Shown one piece after another: positions 22,438-35,541 of a stretch of DNA of 64,000 bases. Numbering within the stretch: position 1 is the first letter of the stretch; each line of letters begins with the position of its first letter. This DNA is from Paracentrotus lividus (lineage: Eukaryota > Echinodermata > Echinoidea > Camarodonta > Echinidae): positions 24,001,832 through 24,065,831 of the forward strand of contig CALNVZ010003426.1 of assembly GCA_940671915.1 (NCBI GenBank), given 5' to 3'. A program made the translations under genes and the position numbers. The notes below the pieces were generated by a model. The model did no database searches and had not been told where the DNA came from. It saw nothing but the letters and a program-made list of their open reading frames with translations.

Positions 22438-22703
22438 CCCCCCCGGGACGCTAGTATTTTGACAGAGATCGGAGGAGACTCTGAAATGGACTGGAAAATA
22501 CAAGATTTCTTCAAATGCACACAATATTTTAGGAATATCTGAATTGCATCTAGTCTGTTTAGGTTAGTGACATTAAATGAATTATATTTTTGCAATATTT
22601 TACCGATTCTTAGTGGTATTTTTAACCATTCCAAATCGCACCTTAAAAATTTTGAAGGGTTTCTTTCAGGACGCTGCCACTTCGTGGTAGCGTCCCGGGG
22701 CTA
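22438..22703. mobile_element. Short element with 'cccgggacgcta' ends
   Basis: 'ccccgggacgctag' at the left pairs with 'tagcgtcccgggg' at the right; the right end also contains the tight hairpin 'ggacgctgccac-ttc-gtggtagcgtcc' (22670-22695). Only the termini pair, so this is less certain. Confidence 0.5.
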
Positions 22704-22994
22704 GTGTGAATGCAGCTGCAGAGTCTTTGGAAAACACTCCGTCCATCGGAAGAGGACGTAAATGTTGGTCCCGTGTATGGGAGAGCTACACATGGCCCTA
22801 TGCACGTTAAAACCAATACACTCAGGGTGCTACAAACCCACTTGCCCAGGGCAAGTGAAAACAACAGGCGGGCAAGCAAAGTTCAAAGTCACTTGCCCGA
22901 TTGGGCAAGCTATGATTTGAGCACGAGATGTATGTGCGACATCTCACCTCAAAACAATACACACAAATCAAGGCCATGTGTTTTAAACGGGTAC

Positions 22995-23275
22995 AGCCCA
23001 CAAGACCGACACCCACGAGACCGACGGCTCACGAGACCGACGACCCACGAGTCCGACAGTAAAGTAAATAGGCCAACGAGATTGACTATATACAATTTAG
23101 GCCCACGAGACCGACAGCCCACTAGACCGACACTAGATCAAACAGGCCCACGAGACCGACACTACAACGATATGACCCACGAGACAGAAAATTCGCAATG
23201 AAGGCCCACGACACCGACGGTAGAGCAAAACAGCCCACGAGACCGACATTACATGAAGTATACCCACGAGTCAGA
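22995..23275 (+). repeat. 'cccacgagaccgac' tandem array
   Basis: At least ten imperfect copies of a 14-bp core, separated by short variable spacers. A related core ('cccacgagtcctcgg') builds the arms of the foldback at 33147-34065. The open frames it creates are repeat artefacts. Confidence 0.8.
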
Positions 23276-23699
23276 AAAGGGACGTGTAAAAGGCAAGAAA
23301 GGGGTGGAAGAGGGAGAGAGAGAGACATGGCAAGGGCCGAGAAGTCGAGACAAAAAAAAAATAATAATAAAAAATGGGTGGAAGGGCAACAGAGAGATAA
23401 TGAAATCAAAGAACTAAGGAGGCAGGTGACCAACGGCAGGTTCGAACATCTATAGGCTTTGGAAGATTTCAGAGGGGGGGGGGGGGCTCAATTTTTGTAC
23501 CAACTATTTCAGGAAGTTTTTATTACCCCCCCCCCCCCCCCCTCCTCCCCACCCATTACAACCTCCTGTTACGTACCTGCCTCCTATGGTTCTTTGCTTC
23601 TAGTCTCTGTTGCCCTTCCCCACCCTTTTTTGTTTACTTCCCCTTGTAATTTCTCTCCCTCCTTTTTCTTCCCCTTTTTGTTGCCTTTAGATGTCCCTT

Positions 23700-24960
23700 G
23701 CATTAATAAATCAGGTTTTAACATCATAAAATCTAACATAAGACAGTTAAATTGGAATATTTATATCTATCTATTAGTAACAGTGTGTTAAAATATGAAA
23801 TTAAGAATACCTATTAGGCTAATTAAGTTTAATCAATTTAATTAATTAATGTAAAATCAGTAAAATAATGTGATTTAACTTGTCTAGATTGTGGTCGTCA
23901 GGTATTCTACGATTCACAAAGTGAAGTAAAATATTAGGTGATGCTAGGACATGGGTTTACTTATTCAGTCTACATGTTTAATTGTATTCTCACTACCATT
24001 TACCTATGCTTTGTTTACACAAAACAAAAGGAACTGTAATAATTGGAATGAGTTATATTGATGAGGCACAGCAAATCCAACACCAAAAACCCCACCATCA
24101 TAGACATTCCTCAACTCCATTAAAGCATTGTCTTCCTAATGAAGTGAGTTAATGATGATGATGATGGCTTTTCCACATGTATGATTCAGTTTTGCATAAC
24201 ATCTGTTTGCCATAAAAGTTATTTCATGGGTGATTGATTATTTACAATTCAAACTACATTTTACAATTGACATCACTGCATTGGCTTGATGCTTTTCCTC
24301 ACCAGGTAGATATCTCAGAGATACCTTGCACGTGTCGGTTGTCATTGTCTCAACATGAACCAATCAAATTAATGTTTATGTTTTATTATATCACGTAGAT
24401 ATATTTATTGAAGTAAGTATTGCAAACTATATTCATGTAACACTAGTTAACTTCAAATAGGTTATAAGACAAAACTGTGTCATATTTTGGAAATAAATCA
24501 TGCGTTACTCATCGTACACATATTTACCCAAATTTCTCATCAGAAATTTCGCTGAAAAGATGATCGCGCAAAATTATTTTAAAAAGCTTACCCCTAACAA
24601 GTTATACATTGTTGGAAAGGTCTGACTTTGAGGAGTTCAAATATGCATGTCTTTTTGTTGTAGGGTGAAATTTGTTTCCATGGTAACCGTTTTCTGGAAG
24701 TACTTTTTTCCAACCGTTTTCGACATATTTGCTCTGTAACTCCTTATGACTTTCCCATATCCCTTTTCTGATAGTATTTTGGATTCCTCAGACAATTCTT
24801 TTCAGAATATGTATACTTTTATAGGTATAAGATGTCAAATGTAGAAGAATATTCGATTGAATAAAAACGGTACAATTCCTTGGAAAACTTGGGTTGTAAC
24901 AGAAAAGGGCCCACCTCATAACGCATGTCCTCAAACAAAAACATTACACATGAATACATG
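23700..24960 (+). repeat. Dispersed AT-rich repeat, copy 1
   Basis: Blocks such as 'acccctaacaagttata', 'gttggaaaggtctgactttga', 'caattct(c/t)ttcagaatatgtatactttta' and 'gggcccacctca' reappear in order at 27700-28170. Divergence is by substitutions as well as indels, so this is a genuine repeat rather than an assembly copy. Confidence 0.75.
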
Positions 24961-25289
24961 TAGGATATCATTCTTGAGAAACTTTACGAGACAGTGTCAG
25001 TAGAAATCAAACTTATCCTCAAACTCTTGATACAATAACATGTAGGTCTGGATGATAGTTGCTACTAAAAAAATAAAAATCAAGATTAGGGTCTTTTCAA
25101 AGAAAATAAAGAGGAAATCCGGGCAAGTGGTTTTTTCTCTCGGGCAAGCAAAACAAAATTTCGCTTGCCCAACAGGGCAAGTAAAAAATAAAATTTTTGT
25201 AGAGGCCTGACACTATTCGACAAAGAGAAGGGTGTTTCACCCGGTGTATTGCACCTAGCCCGTCCCGGTGAAACTGCAAGAATCTTCAG

Positions 25290-26030
25290 AATTGAAGGAG
25301 GCAGTAAATAATACTAAGAAAGAAAGAAAAAGAATTATTATTGAGAATTTCCTCAGCAACCAAGAGGGCGACATACAGCCATTTTTCAGTACTGACTGAT
25401 GTTGGTTTGCAGCTGTATCACGTAGAAAAATCTACAAGTTAGTTCTCACAGAGCTAGAGAACAATGCATTTTGATTGTTGGGCGCTCTGATTAGCTATCG
25501 CGCGGAGCTCCGCCTCCTGGTTGCGATGACTGAAGTGCGTTGACCGTAACTGAACAACGCGATTCAGCTGTTCCCGATAAAGACCGCTTTTGTCGTGCGC
25601 GCTGTCGATCATAACTAAAGTGGACCCATTTCGCAAGAAAAACTGCAAGACTCGACTTCACAAAACGTTTTCCGCAAAACCACTCTTTCAATATTTTTTA
25701 GAATAAAGAAGAGAAATATAAAAAGGAACTTCAACGAATCCACTGTCGGACTTCGCCCAACATTTGAAAACTTATAAAGAAATGAGGACTTACCCAAAAA
25801 ATAAATGACGAATCTAAATTTTATCGTGACTATTGTTCATTGGAAGGCACAATGGTAGTGTTTTTCATATGCTAACGTGATCATTCGAGCGTCGTGCATA
25901 AATTAATTTAATTATGGAGTAAAAATTTCTACGTGTGTATGTGCCCCCATATAGGTGGTGTCGTTAATTACATGTGCGCGACAAGCACAGAAATAAATAA
26001 TGATATGAAATGCTAAATACATGTGCTATA
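25290..26030. other. Unassigned, locally GC-rich segment
   Basis: Within AT-rich surroundings, 25480-25640 is rich in CG and contains 'cgcgcggagctccgcctcctgg'. It could be a promoter or 5' exon area. No reading frame with a recognised domain and no splice pattern could be supported. Confidence 0.3.
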
Positions 26031-26039
26031 TGGGTATGC

Positions 26040-26360
26040 TTGGTATTAAGTTGAAGGGAATTAATCTGGCAATTAGTTAAAAGTAAAAGAAATGCAAATG
26101 GTTAATTGGTTTTTGAGTAATTAGCGTTTAAATAACTCTGAGTAGCCATTTTTGCACGGTGGAGGAGGAGGAGGAGCATAAATTTCTATTCTTTAACAAA
26201 TTTATCTTTTACTTTCACATTACCTAAACATTAAACAGTTTAATTGGAATATCATCCATTCATGACTAAAAATGGATCAAATCTGAACTTAAGGATACTT
26301 AATTAAATTAATTAAGCTAATTAATTAATTTCTCTAAATGCGTAAGATGGAAGTTTAAAT
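26040..26360 (+). repeat. Dispersed AT-rich repeat, fragment
   Basis: 'gggaattaatct', 'tttttgcacggtggagg' and 'aaacagtttaattggaat' parallel 27240-27470 ('gagaattaatct', 'tttttgtacagcagatgacgg', 'aaacagtttgattggatt'). Confidence 0.55.
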
Positions 26361-27239
26361 TGAAAATTGGTGTCAAACTTTAAATATGGATGCTATATGT
26401 TATATGGGTAAATTGGATAGGTACCCCCACAAACGCAAGATGGCGCTCTCGCGCACACATGCAAATAGGTACACAAAAATCGGTATCTCGAGAACAAAAG
26501 ACACTTCCGATATCGCCTGGGAAAAGCGAATGCAGCGCCTTGGTTTTCGTGATTTTTTTTTTACGATTTTGTAATTGCCCCAGAATTATTGATTTTATAT
26601 CATGTCTACGAGTGTAGTGAAGAGAAAAAGTCATTATCAACCTCCTTAACCCAGAAATTTTCCCCTGAAAATGTTACGAATTGCTAGTACTCATTTTGAG
26701 GCATTGTTATCGAAACTTACCTTGTTTTTTCCCCTATATTTTGAGTGGCAACAAATGTCGTTAAATCAGAGTCTTTGGCATTTTATGGCTGTTTATTTAT
26801 GTGTCTATCCATACGTCCTTGATATATATCGTCCCCGAATAAACAAACAATTAGATTTTAGAAGCATAGAAATGGCTTGTCAAAGTAACAGTCAAACGGT
26901 CCTCCTTTGATTTTTCCGGAATTTGTCTCGTTTTCTGCGCGTGTTGGCATGTCCCGTGCCTGCTGCTGTACAGAAGCCCTATTGTAAGGGCTCACCATGC
27001 CATGGTGCGTGCACGCATGACGCACACATGATGATTGTTTGGAAATTGGACTATCGATAGCTCATGCAGAGACAGCTTTCTCATTGAAATTTTCAACACG
27101 GTAAGTGAGCTGTTTTAGCTGTTTCTTTGCGCTTTCTGAGATTTTAAAGTGAGTTTTAAGTCATGTACATGCTAAATGAAACATTGAACTTTAATGTATG
27201 ATTTGTGACTGTCAGAGCATTTTTGCTTTTTATCTGGGA

Positions 27240-28180
27240 GTACCTAAATTGGGTATAACTTTGAAGAGAATTAATCTAAAAGGCTAAAGAAAATACCTGT
27301 GGTCAATCTATTTATGAGTAATTAATGATTAATTAACTCTAATTCCCCTTTTTGTACAGCAGATGACGGAGGGGAACATAAATTCTATTTCTCAGACAAA
27401 TGAGTTATAAATATCATTGAACATAACATGAAACAGTTTGATTGGATTGTAATAAATGAGAATTAATAGTGGGTCAAATTTACACTCATTAATAGTTACT
27501 TAATTACCGGTAAGCTAATATAACCTAATATGTGTAACACTCAGAGATACACATGATATACCTGTTCACATGCCTTAATTTGAACCAAGAAAAGTCAAAT
27601 CCCTTGCTATAAGCCAGATCGCATCATTTGTATCAACAATAAGAACTGTAAATATATTTTATTGAAGTTTTTAGTGTTTACAAGTAATTAGTGTAACTTC
27701 AAAAGGTCGTAAGGCAAAACTGAGTTATATTTTGGGGGTAAATATACATCAGAACACATATTTCCCCAAATTTTCTGATCTGAAATTTTCGCTGGAAAGA
27801 TGATCACGCAAAATTATTTTACCACAACTAACCCCTAACAAGTTATATATTGTTGGAAAGGTCTGACTTTGAAGAAGTCGAATATGCATGTTATTTTTTT
27901 TTGTAGGGTCCTTAGTTTTTTCTCTGCCAAGATTTTTCTGGAAGTACGTTTTTCCCACCTCTTTTCACATATATTGATCTGTAACTTCTTATGACTTAAC
28001 CCTATTTCCTTTCAGAATGATTTTTTGAATTCTTCAGACAATTCTCTTTCAGAATATGTATACTTTTATGGGTATAGGGTGTCAAATATAAGAATAATAC
28101 TCTATTAAATAAAAACATTACGATTTCTTTGAAAACATATCATGTAACGGAAAAGGGCCCACCTCAAAACGCATGACCAA
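27240..28180 (+). repeat. Dispersed AT-rich repeat, copy 2
   Basis: Contains the block of 26040-26360 followed by the block of 24470-24910, showing that the two are parts of one family. No ORF. Confidence 0.7.
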
Positions 28181-28828
28181 ATAAGGATAAGGCCTAGAGC
28201 CATAAGCGATCGACTGTGAAGCAGGTGGCCCACACATAAAATTTCCAACTGACTCCACAAATAAGCGGCACGCTCGAGTAACTTCGTTTGAATATCAAAG
28301 GCACCTGTTTTTTATTCCTGTGATCATTTTTGCATAGTTTATTTCGGAATTAAAGCCGATAAGAAACGAGTGAATAGGTGTCAAGTTTTACCTATTACCT
28401 GCTTTAAATGACAGCCCTGAGATTCACATTGTATTAGTAGACATACTATTATCAACATGCTCTCCATTATTTCTTTTAACATTTATCTCTTCACCCTTTT
28501 TCATCGAAACATCTCTCTATTTTGACAGTGATTGGGATTCACCTATCATATGCACATCTTTGTTGTTTTTTTTTTACCTTTTTATTGTTATTGTTGTTTC
28601 AATTAGATTTTTCAGTGATATTATTTTGGTCACAATTAGGATCGAATGAAATTTGAGTGTTTATCATGAATTTTAAAAAAAATAGATCTAGATCTAGACA
28701 CAATTTTAGTTGAAAACACAATTGTTTCAAAAGACAAATGACACTTTTGAGCAATTGTGGATCTGATGCATGTGTACAAAATTATAAGTTAGATCTATCT
28801 GGGAATTAGGGACCTAGCATACTGCAAA

Positions 28829-29487
28829 ATAAGGGAGTTTACAGATACAATCTGCGCATGCGCAAGTCTCCGATATCCAAAATTTCGGGGTCAGGACAAC
28901 TGTACTGTACATAAAATGCGGCGACCGTACAGTCAACCCATGAGTCAACCAATGAACGGCATATCTACAAATTTTTATCAGACAAAAATCTAGCTGTATA
29001 TTTCTTTTTGTCGGTTTTTTCCTTCTCGTTTGCCATGTTGAATAATATGATGAGACATTTTCATGACTTTAATTAACGTTTTCCTCCCAGAAAGTTGCAA
29101 AAACACCGACTGTGTACTAATGCACACCGGTCCGAATATCGAGATTTCAAGCCCCGTCGGTTTCGGCGAACTTCAATGCCGGTTTGCCGTACGCGAGTTT
29201 GTAACTTACCAATTTCGCTTTCAGTTGAGAAAAGAGACTCAAATAAACATGGTATCAAAATAAAGATAGGAATAAGTATACATTGTCTATCTCATCAATA
29301 GACAAGTGCGATTCTTCATCCATATTTTCACAATATGAGCGCAAAAAAGTATGAAAACCATATGTAAATCAAAGGGTATCATAGACTTCACACGCTAGAA
29401 TTCCTGCTATAGAGGAGACCATGTACATGTGATCCTTGACCCAATGACGTCACAGAGCTCCTATCGGTAACTGTAAACTCCCTTATT
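28829..29487. mobile_element. Element with 'aataagggagtttacag' ends
   Basis: Ends 'aataagggagtttacag' / 'ctgtaaactcccttatt', about 660 bp. The interior overlaps short open frames on both strands without recognisable domains. It lies about 225 bp upstream of the first PRDM4-like exon. Confidence 0.65.
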
Positions 29488-29711
29488 GTCCTCAAAAGAT
29501 ATGCGAGACCTTAAAGAAAAAAGTCTAGAAACACCACGGCCATAAAATGTAGCTTCACAGATCAATTTTTTTTTATCACAAAAAATATCAAGGGAGGCGC
29601 AGTCACCCCCCTTCCCCCTCCCCCACATGTTTAGGGTTAAATAATTAGTTTTTAATAATGTCTTGTGGAAAATTTTATTTATGAATATCATTCTTATTGC
29701 TGTATTTTTAG

Positions 29712-32700
29712 GAAAAAGAGACATGAAATAAATATGAACGACACATTGGCTACCATTAATGTGCAGCAACTTAGCAGCGCGGTTAACGCTGTTGTGCAGT
29801 CTACAGCTATTGGACAGATACCACTGGACCCTTCCCCGCCTCCTGCTTCCCCATCTCTTCAGGATGGAGGTAATTTGACCCTCCTCAGTGGTGGTGGTGA
29901 TGTTGGTGATGCAGATCAAATAGTGTTGCCAAGTGCCTACAAAGTTGGGAAACCAAGGACGTTGGTATCAAAGGAGATGAACATTCCAGGGACTGCCTCT
30001 ACTCAGGTATTACAACCTTCTAAGTTCTTTGGAAGAGGGTTATCGTTTATTATCATTTCAAATCTAATTGTACCCTACTGAAAATACTTGATTTCTAGTT
30101 TTCTACTACATAATATACCTTGAGCAAAATATAAAAACAATGTAAAGGACTTTATAATCACTTTTATATTGTTCTTCTTCTTATCAGTTTTTGTCTCACC
30201 TGCGTCATCAACAATTATTTTGTACGCCCAATAATTTTTTACATCTTTACCCTAGGATTACCAAATTCATACCAGTAGGATTTTTTTTGACTGCCGCTTT
30301 GGCCTTTGCCTTCTCACGCTGTGCTTGCATCAAGTTCAAATTAAGGGCAGGCATAAGCAAAATTCCTTAGGGCCCTATTTAAGGAGTAAGTGCAACCCTC
30401 ACCACAGAAAATGGTTGACCTAAACATGTAAATTCCCTGTAACTGGATGTTCATTTGTCCGAAAATGAAATAAGGTCCATTCATCCAAACATATGTTGCA
30501 TTACTCCAAAGGTTGATTCGTCCGAAAATGAAATAGGGTTCGTCTATCCGAAAATGAAATCAGGTTCGTTCGTCCGAAGGTTCATTTGTCTGACAATGAA
30601 ATAGGGTTCATTTGACCATGAGAGTGATGAGCAAAAGCTGAACAATCTAAATTACTGCCGTGATAAACTTGGTACCAATATAAAACCTACAGAGCAAGTT
30701 TTGTTGAATTAAAATACAATGTCCACCCCTCCCCCTTTTAGTCCTCCACCCAATCGTGTTAAAGCATCCTTTTGGTAAGTTGTTATATTTTTTATTATTT
30801 CTTCTGACAGGGGAAGCCTGACCCTTTTCATTCCTAAGAGCAGATGATGACCAGACTGCCCCCTTCTCTATTCTTAAATCTGGTACCTGTCGGTGTGTGA
30901 GAAAGAAACCCCCATCAACACCATTGCATAATTAATATTTTCCAAAATATATTCCTGTAAAGACTATACCCCCTATCTGATTTTTTTTTCATCATGCATC
31001 TATTTTGAACAACCAAACCATATTTTCGAACATACAAACCGTATTTCATTTTCGGACGAATGAACCCTATTTCATTTGCGTAACTACATGTAATTTTGAG
31101 AATTGTAGGTCTTTAGATCAGAGGGAATTTTGTGCTGAAATTTCTTATTTATACTAGAAATAAATCTTTGAAATATGATCATGTACTAGCCTTCTCTGTC
31201 CCTTTCTCTAGAGTGGACCAACCACTGAACCAATAGTCCTTGTACCTAGCACTGGATGTTACACTGGACAGAGGGTTGTATTACATCAGCAGAACACAGT
31301 CAACATTCAGCCACAGATTCCAGCTAAAAAACTCTACAATATGAGACAAATAGGTAGGTTTTATGACTACTGGTCTATGGTAAGAAAGTTAAGAATCATA
31401 GTATTATGAAACAAATACGGTAGGTAGATTTTATTGTTCTAGTCAATGGTAACAATTCTGAGAATCTGAACAATATGAGACAAATATATCTAGGGCCTGT
31501 AGCAACTGGTAACGTCGCAGTGATGTATAAGGTCACACCAACATATAATGCTCAATGCTCATTGATGGTCGAGTTTCTTATTTCGAGCGCTCAAAAATGA
31601 ATTTGAATGCTGACTTTTAATCGCGATCAAATTTCGGACGAGATCGGTTGCTAAAAATGTCAAATTGATTGTAGATATTTTGAGATTGACCGGGAAAACC
31701 TATATTACAAAAATACCAAACAAAATAGAGGATTAATCCCCAATTATTATTGTTATTAACATATATATATATTATCGTTTCATTCAACCATTTGACCACT
31801 AGTTGACCTTTGACCTCACTATCCTAAGCATAACTTTACAGACACCGCGAACCATTGGTTCCCCAGACTATCGGACCCGCGGACTATCGGACCAGCAGAC
31901 TATCGGGATGTCCCCTATATTTCGATCGTGCGCAGTCGAGGATTCATCCTGTTTAGATTTTGGCCCACAACTGGCGGGCCCATACTTAATTTTTTTTTTT
32001 TTTATGAAGTTTCAAGAAAATTGGCATGATATCTTTAATGTATCTTAATCTTAAAGGAGGAGTCCGGGCTGAAATTAAAAAGTTTTGTAAAGTACAGTAA
32101 AATTTAACAAACACAACACAGAAAATTTCATCAAAATCGGATGAAAAACAACAAAGTTATGCATTTTTTTAGGTATTGAATTTTTTTCGTAAAACAGTTC
32201 TTGGCATTGTCTCATTGTCTCATTTGAATATTTGAATATTCAAATGAGCAAAATGGTGATGTCACAGTCCCCCTACTTCTTGTGTATTTTATTATATGAA
32301 ATCCTATTTTTCTCATTTTTTCATATATTGCGTATAAAGAAAATCTATCCCTCATAATGAAATAGGTAAAAGCACTAGTAACCTTGAACATTCCACAAGG
32401 ATTAATCCCAGTTTTTATGTCCTTGGGGCAGAAAATCTTGATAATTGGTATTTCATACAATAAAATACAAAGAAAGTAGGGGGACTGAGACATCATCAGT
32501 TTGCCAATTTGAAGATGGCAAAAACTGTTTCCTAAAAAAATTCAAAACCTAAGAAAATTCATAACTTTGCTATTTCTGATCCGATTTTGATGAAATTTTC
32601 AGTGTTGTGCTTTTTAGATTTTACTTTATTTTTTCTAATAATGCAAAATCCAGCCCGGAGGAGTCCTTTAATCTTGAAAAGTTCTGTAATTATTTTTTCT

Positions 32701-35488
32701 AGTTTGTATTCACATTTATTCATTTCAGAAGCAAAAATTAATTTTCTGTTAAAAAAAAGATGATTAAAATAAAATCCAGAAATATTTTATCTATGAACTC
32801 TTTGTTTTATTATCATAATTATTGACCATTTTTTTCCATGATGGGAATATTTACATGTTGTTGTACTTAATCATCTTTTTCTAGGGAGTAACTGGGTACT
32901 TGTTCCAACATCATTATCAAATCTTCCAGCACCAACCCTCATCAACAGGCCTACTATATTGCAACCAGTCCCTGGACGTCAAGAACGACCATCAGTTTCA
33001 TCAGGACCTAATGTAAACACTGCACAGTCATTACGCTCACAGAGGTACAATGTACAGTTTAGACCGAGTTAGAGGTTTTCTGCAATGCTGCACAAAGTAA
33101 CAATAGGTTTAATGTTGAATAACAAACTTGTAGAAATGAAATAAACACATCAAAAGTAAGTTCCACCTAAAGAACCCCATCAAATCTTCCAGTATAAGAA
33201 ATTATTCAAGTTGAAACCAAGCATGGGATATAGCTAGGATTGTTAGGAAGAGGAAGAATGGAATGTCATCCCCCAGTAAAGAGCCACAAGACTCATGAAC
33301 ACCATGAGATGAAGGTGCCAAAAGTGGTGGCTACACACGTTATTAAACTGTCAGTATACTGTCTAATAAAGAATAAGTCATTAAAGCACAGATATTGCTG
33401 TTTTTTAAAAAGCGTCATTTCTTGTTCATGCTGTGCTCATTCAGCCGTTTAGTCATGGATGTCGGTAATTTTCGAGAATCTGGGGGCCGTACCATGGGGG
33501 TCTTCCCACAAGTCCTCGGTCCCACGAGTCCTTGGTCCCACGAGGCCGAGTATTTTTCCCATGAGTCCTCGATCCCACAAGTCCTCGGTGCCGAGAGGCC
33601 GAGTATTTTATTATGATGAGAGAAAATATAATATGAGAAAAATAGGCCTCGTGGGATCGAGGACTCGTGGGACCGAGTACTCGTGGGACTGAGGACTCAT
33701 GGGAACAAGGACTCGTGGGAAAAATACTCGGCCTCGTGGGACTGAGGACTCGTGGGAAAATACTCGGACTCGCTGGACCGAGGACTCCTGGGACCGAGGA
33801 CTAGTGGACCCTCCTGTACCATGAACCCGTCACAAGTCTAAGTTCTTGGACAACTCATTGAAATGTGTGTTAATTCTACAACACGTGTCCCTATGGGTTG
33901 TCCAAGAAATTAGACTTGTGACAGTTTCGTGGTATGGCCCCCTGCTCCCCAACAACCCTAGTTATATCCCATGCTTGATTTCAACTTGAGTAATTTGTTA
34001 CATTGTTGGATTTGATGGGGTTCTTTAGGGGGAACTTACTTTTGATGTTGTGTGTTAGTTCCATTATAAACATTTGTGCTTTCACCCTGTATTACAGAGA
34101 CGATTTTATGCAACTTTTTTCCACAGATTATGGTTGGTTTTGTGAGGTGAATATTGTAATTCATTCAGAGAGGAATCGCAAGAGTGTGATTTGTCATTTT
34201 GTTTGATTGTGTATTCCCAGACCTTTTATTATTGCCTCTCACCTAACGTTTTCCCCCCAGCTCAAATCCATCAGCTTTCAGCCAACAGCTTCCATCGCAA
34301 ATAAATATGAACATCGCAGTCCACGTACCAAACAGTAGTACAGCTCAGCCTATGTCAGGGGTTAATCAGCTCCCAGGATGTGGCTTGCAGCCTGCCCAAA
34401 GGGTGCATACCGCACAGGACTCTGCTAATCTTCTATCACAAATATGCAATCTCATCACTTCAACTGCATCACCATCGAGAGTTGTTCAGCCGACGCAGAT
34501 TACTCCTCCTTCTCAGATTGTGATTGTCCCTAGCCAAAGCGGATCAACTCAGCTACAAGGTCATCCTGTGATTGTCCCTAACCAAAGCGGATCAACTCAG
34601 CTACAAGGTCATCCTGTGATTGTCCCTAACAAAACTGGGTCAACTCAGCAACAAGGTCATCCTTCGACTTCAACGATGACCTCTGTACCTTCTCAGTTGG
34701 GGCTCCTCACCTCAACTCAAAGAGGACAATATGAAGTATTGCCAATGACATCAAGCACAAATATCACAGCGCCCTCTATCCTGACTAACAGTATATCAAA
34801 CATCAACTTGTTCTCCCCACCTCTCAACTTTGGATCGCATAACCAAATGCTCTCACCTTTGACCTCACAAAAGGGTGGTCATGACAATGGAAGCTTCTCA
34901 GGTTTTACAAATCATTTGGATTTGCAACCAGTTTCACTGAAACAAAGTGCTGATGTATTGAATATCCAGCCTCAACAGATTTCTCCTGGATTTGCAAAGT
35001 TTTCAACTCTGTCGTCCTTGATCTCACCTCCTCAGGATATATCAAAGGTTATTAACTCTAGAACTGAGGTCAAATCAAGAGTTTGGCTGGCCCAGCAGAA
35101 TAAGAAGAACACAATTAAAGAACAGCAAAATTCATGTGAGTATGTCCATGAACTTCTTGTACATGTATTGTTATTGGAACTATAGGGATATTGGTTTGTC
35201 ACATTAAAAACACATGAACCGTCTAAATCCATGGCTAGATGATCCATTTGGCAAAAAAATGAAAGGTTGTTAATTTGGCGTAACTGGTCACTGAAAAGTA
35301 GATAGGTCAGGGGGTTTTTTTTCTCTACAATCGTCCCAAACATCCCGCATTGGCATGCAAATGCTGCACAGAACAGAGAGAAAACATTTCATGAAGCATT
35401 AAGCTGCTGTAACCAATATGCGATAACAGAAATATATTATACAATTGACTTGGGTCAGCGATATTTTAAGGGTTTAGGCGGGTATGCC

Positions 35489-35541
<53 letters not shown>

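Larger units (their letters stand above)
22838..25185. mobile_element. 2.3-kb element bounded by 'cttgcccnnnngggcaag' palindromes
   Basis: Both ends carry paired 'cacttgccc/gggcaag' hairpins with spacing that mirrors the other end (22838-22910 and 25120-25180), giving inverted termini. The interior contains the 'cccacgagaccgac' array (22995-23275) and an AT-rich part (23700-24960) related to sequence at 26040-28180. No protein domain is evident. Confidence 0.55.

Noticed and set aside
22710-23201. 163-codon plus-strand frame
   Set aside because: It runs through element termini and the 'cccacgagaccgac' array, with no conserved motif.
22985-23280. CRISPR-like array of regularly spaced repeats
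   Set aside because: The repeats are 14 bp, imperfect and irregularly spaced in a eukaryotic genome; it is a minisatellite.
25454-25797. Overlapping minus-strand frames in a GC-richer patch
   Set aside because: They lack motifs and splice context; the patch may be regulatory, but this cannot be supported.
29665-29733. Extension of PRDM4-like exon 1 upstream to 29665
   Set aside because: The region before 29711 is intron with a good acceptor, and the upstream start would be a non-ATG codon.
29461-29919. 152-codon minus-strand frame
   Set aside because: It overlaps an element end and the antisense of PRDM4-like exon 1, and carries no recognisable domain.
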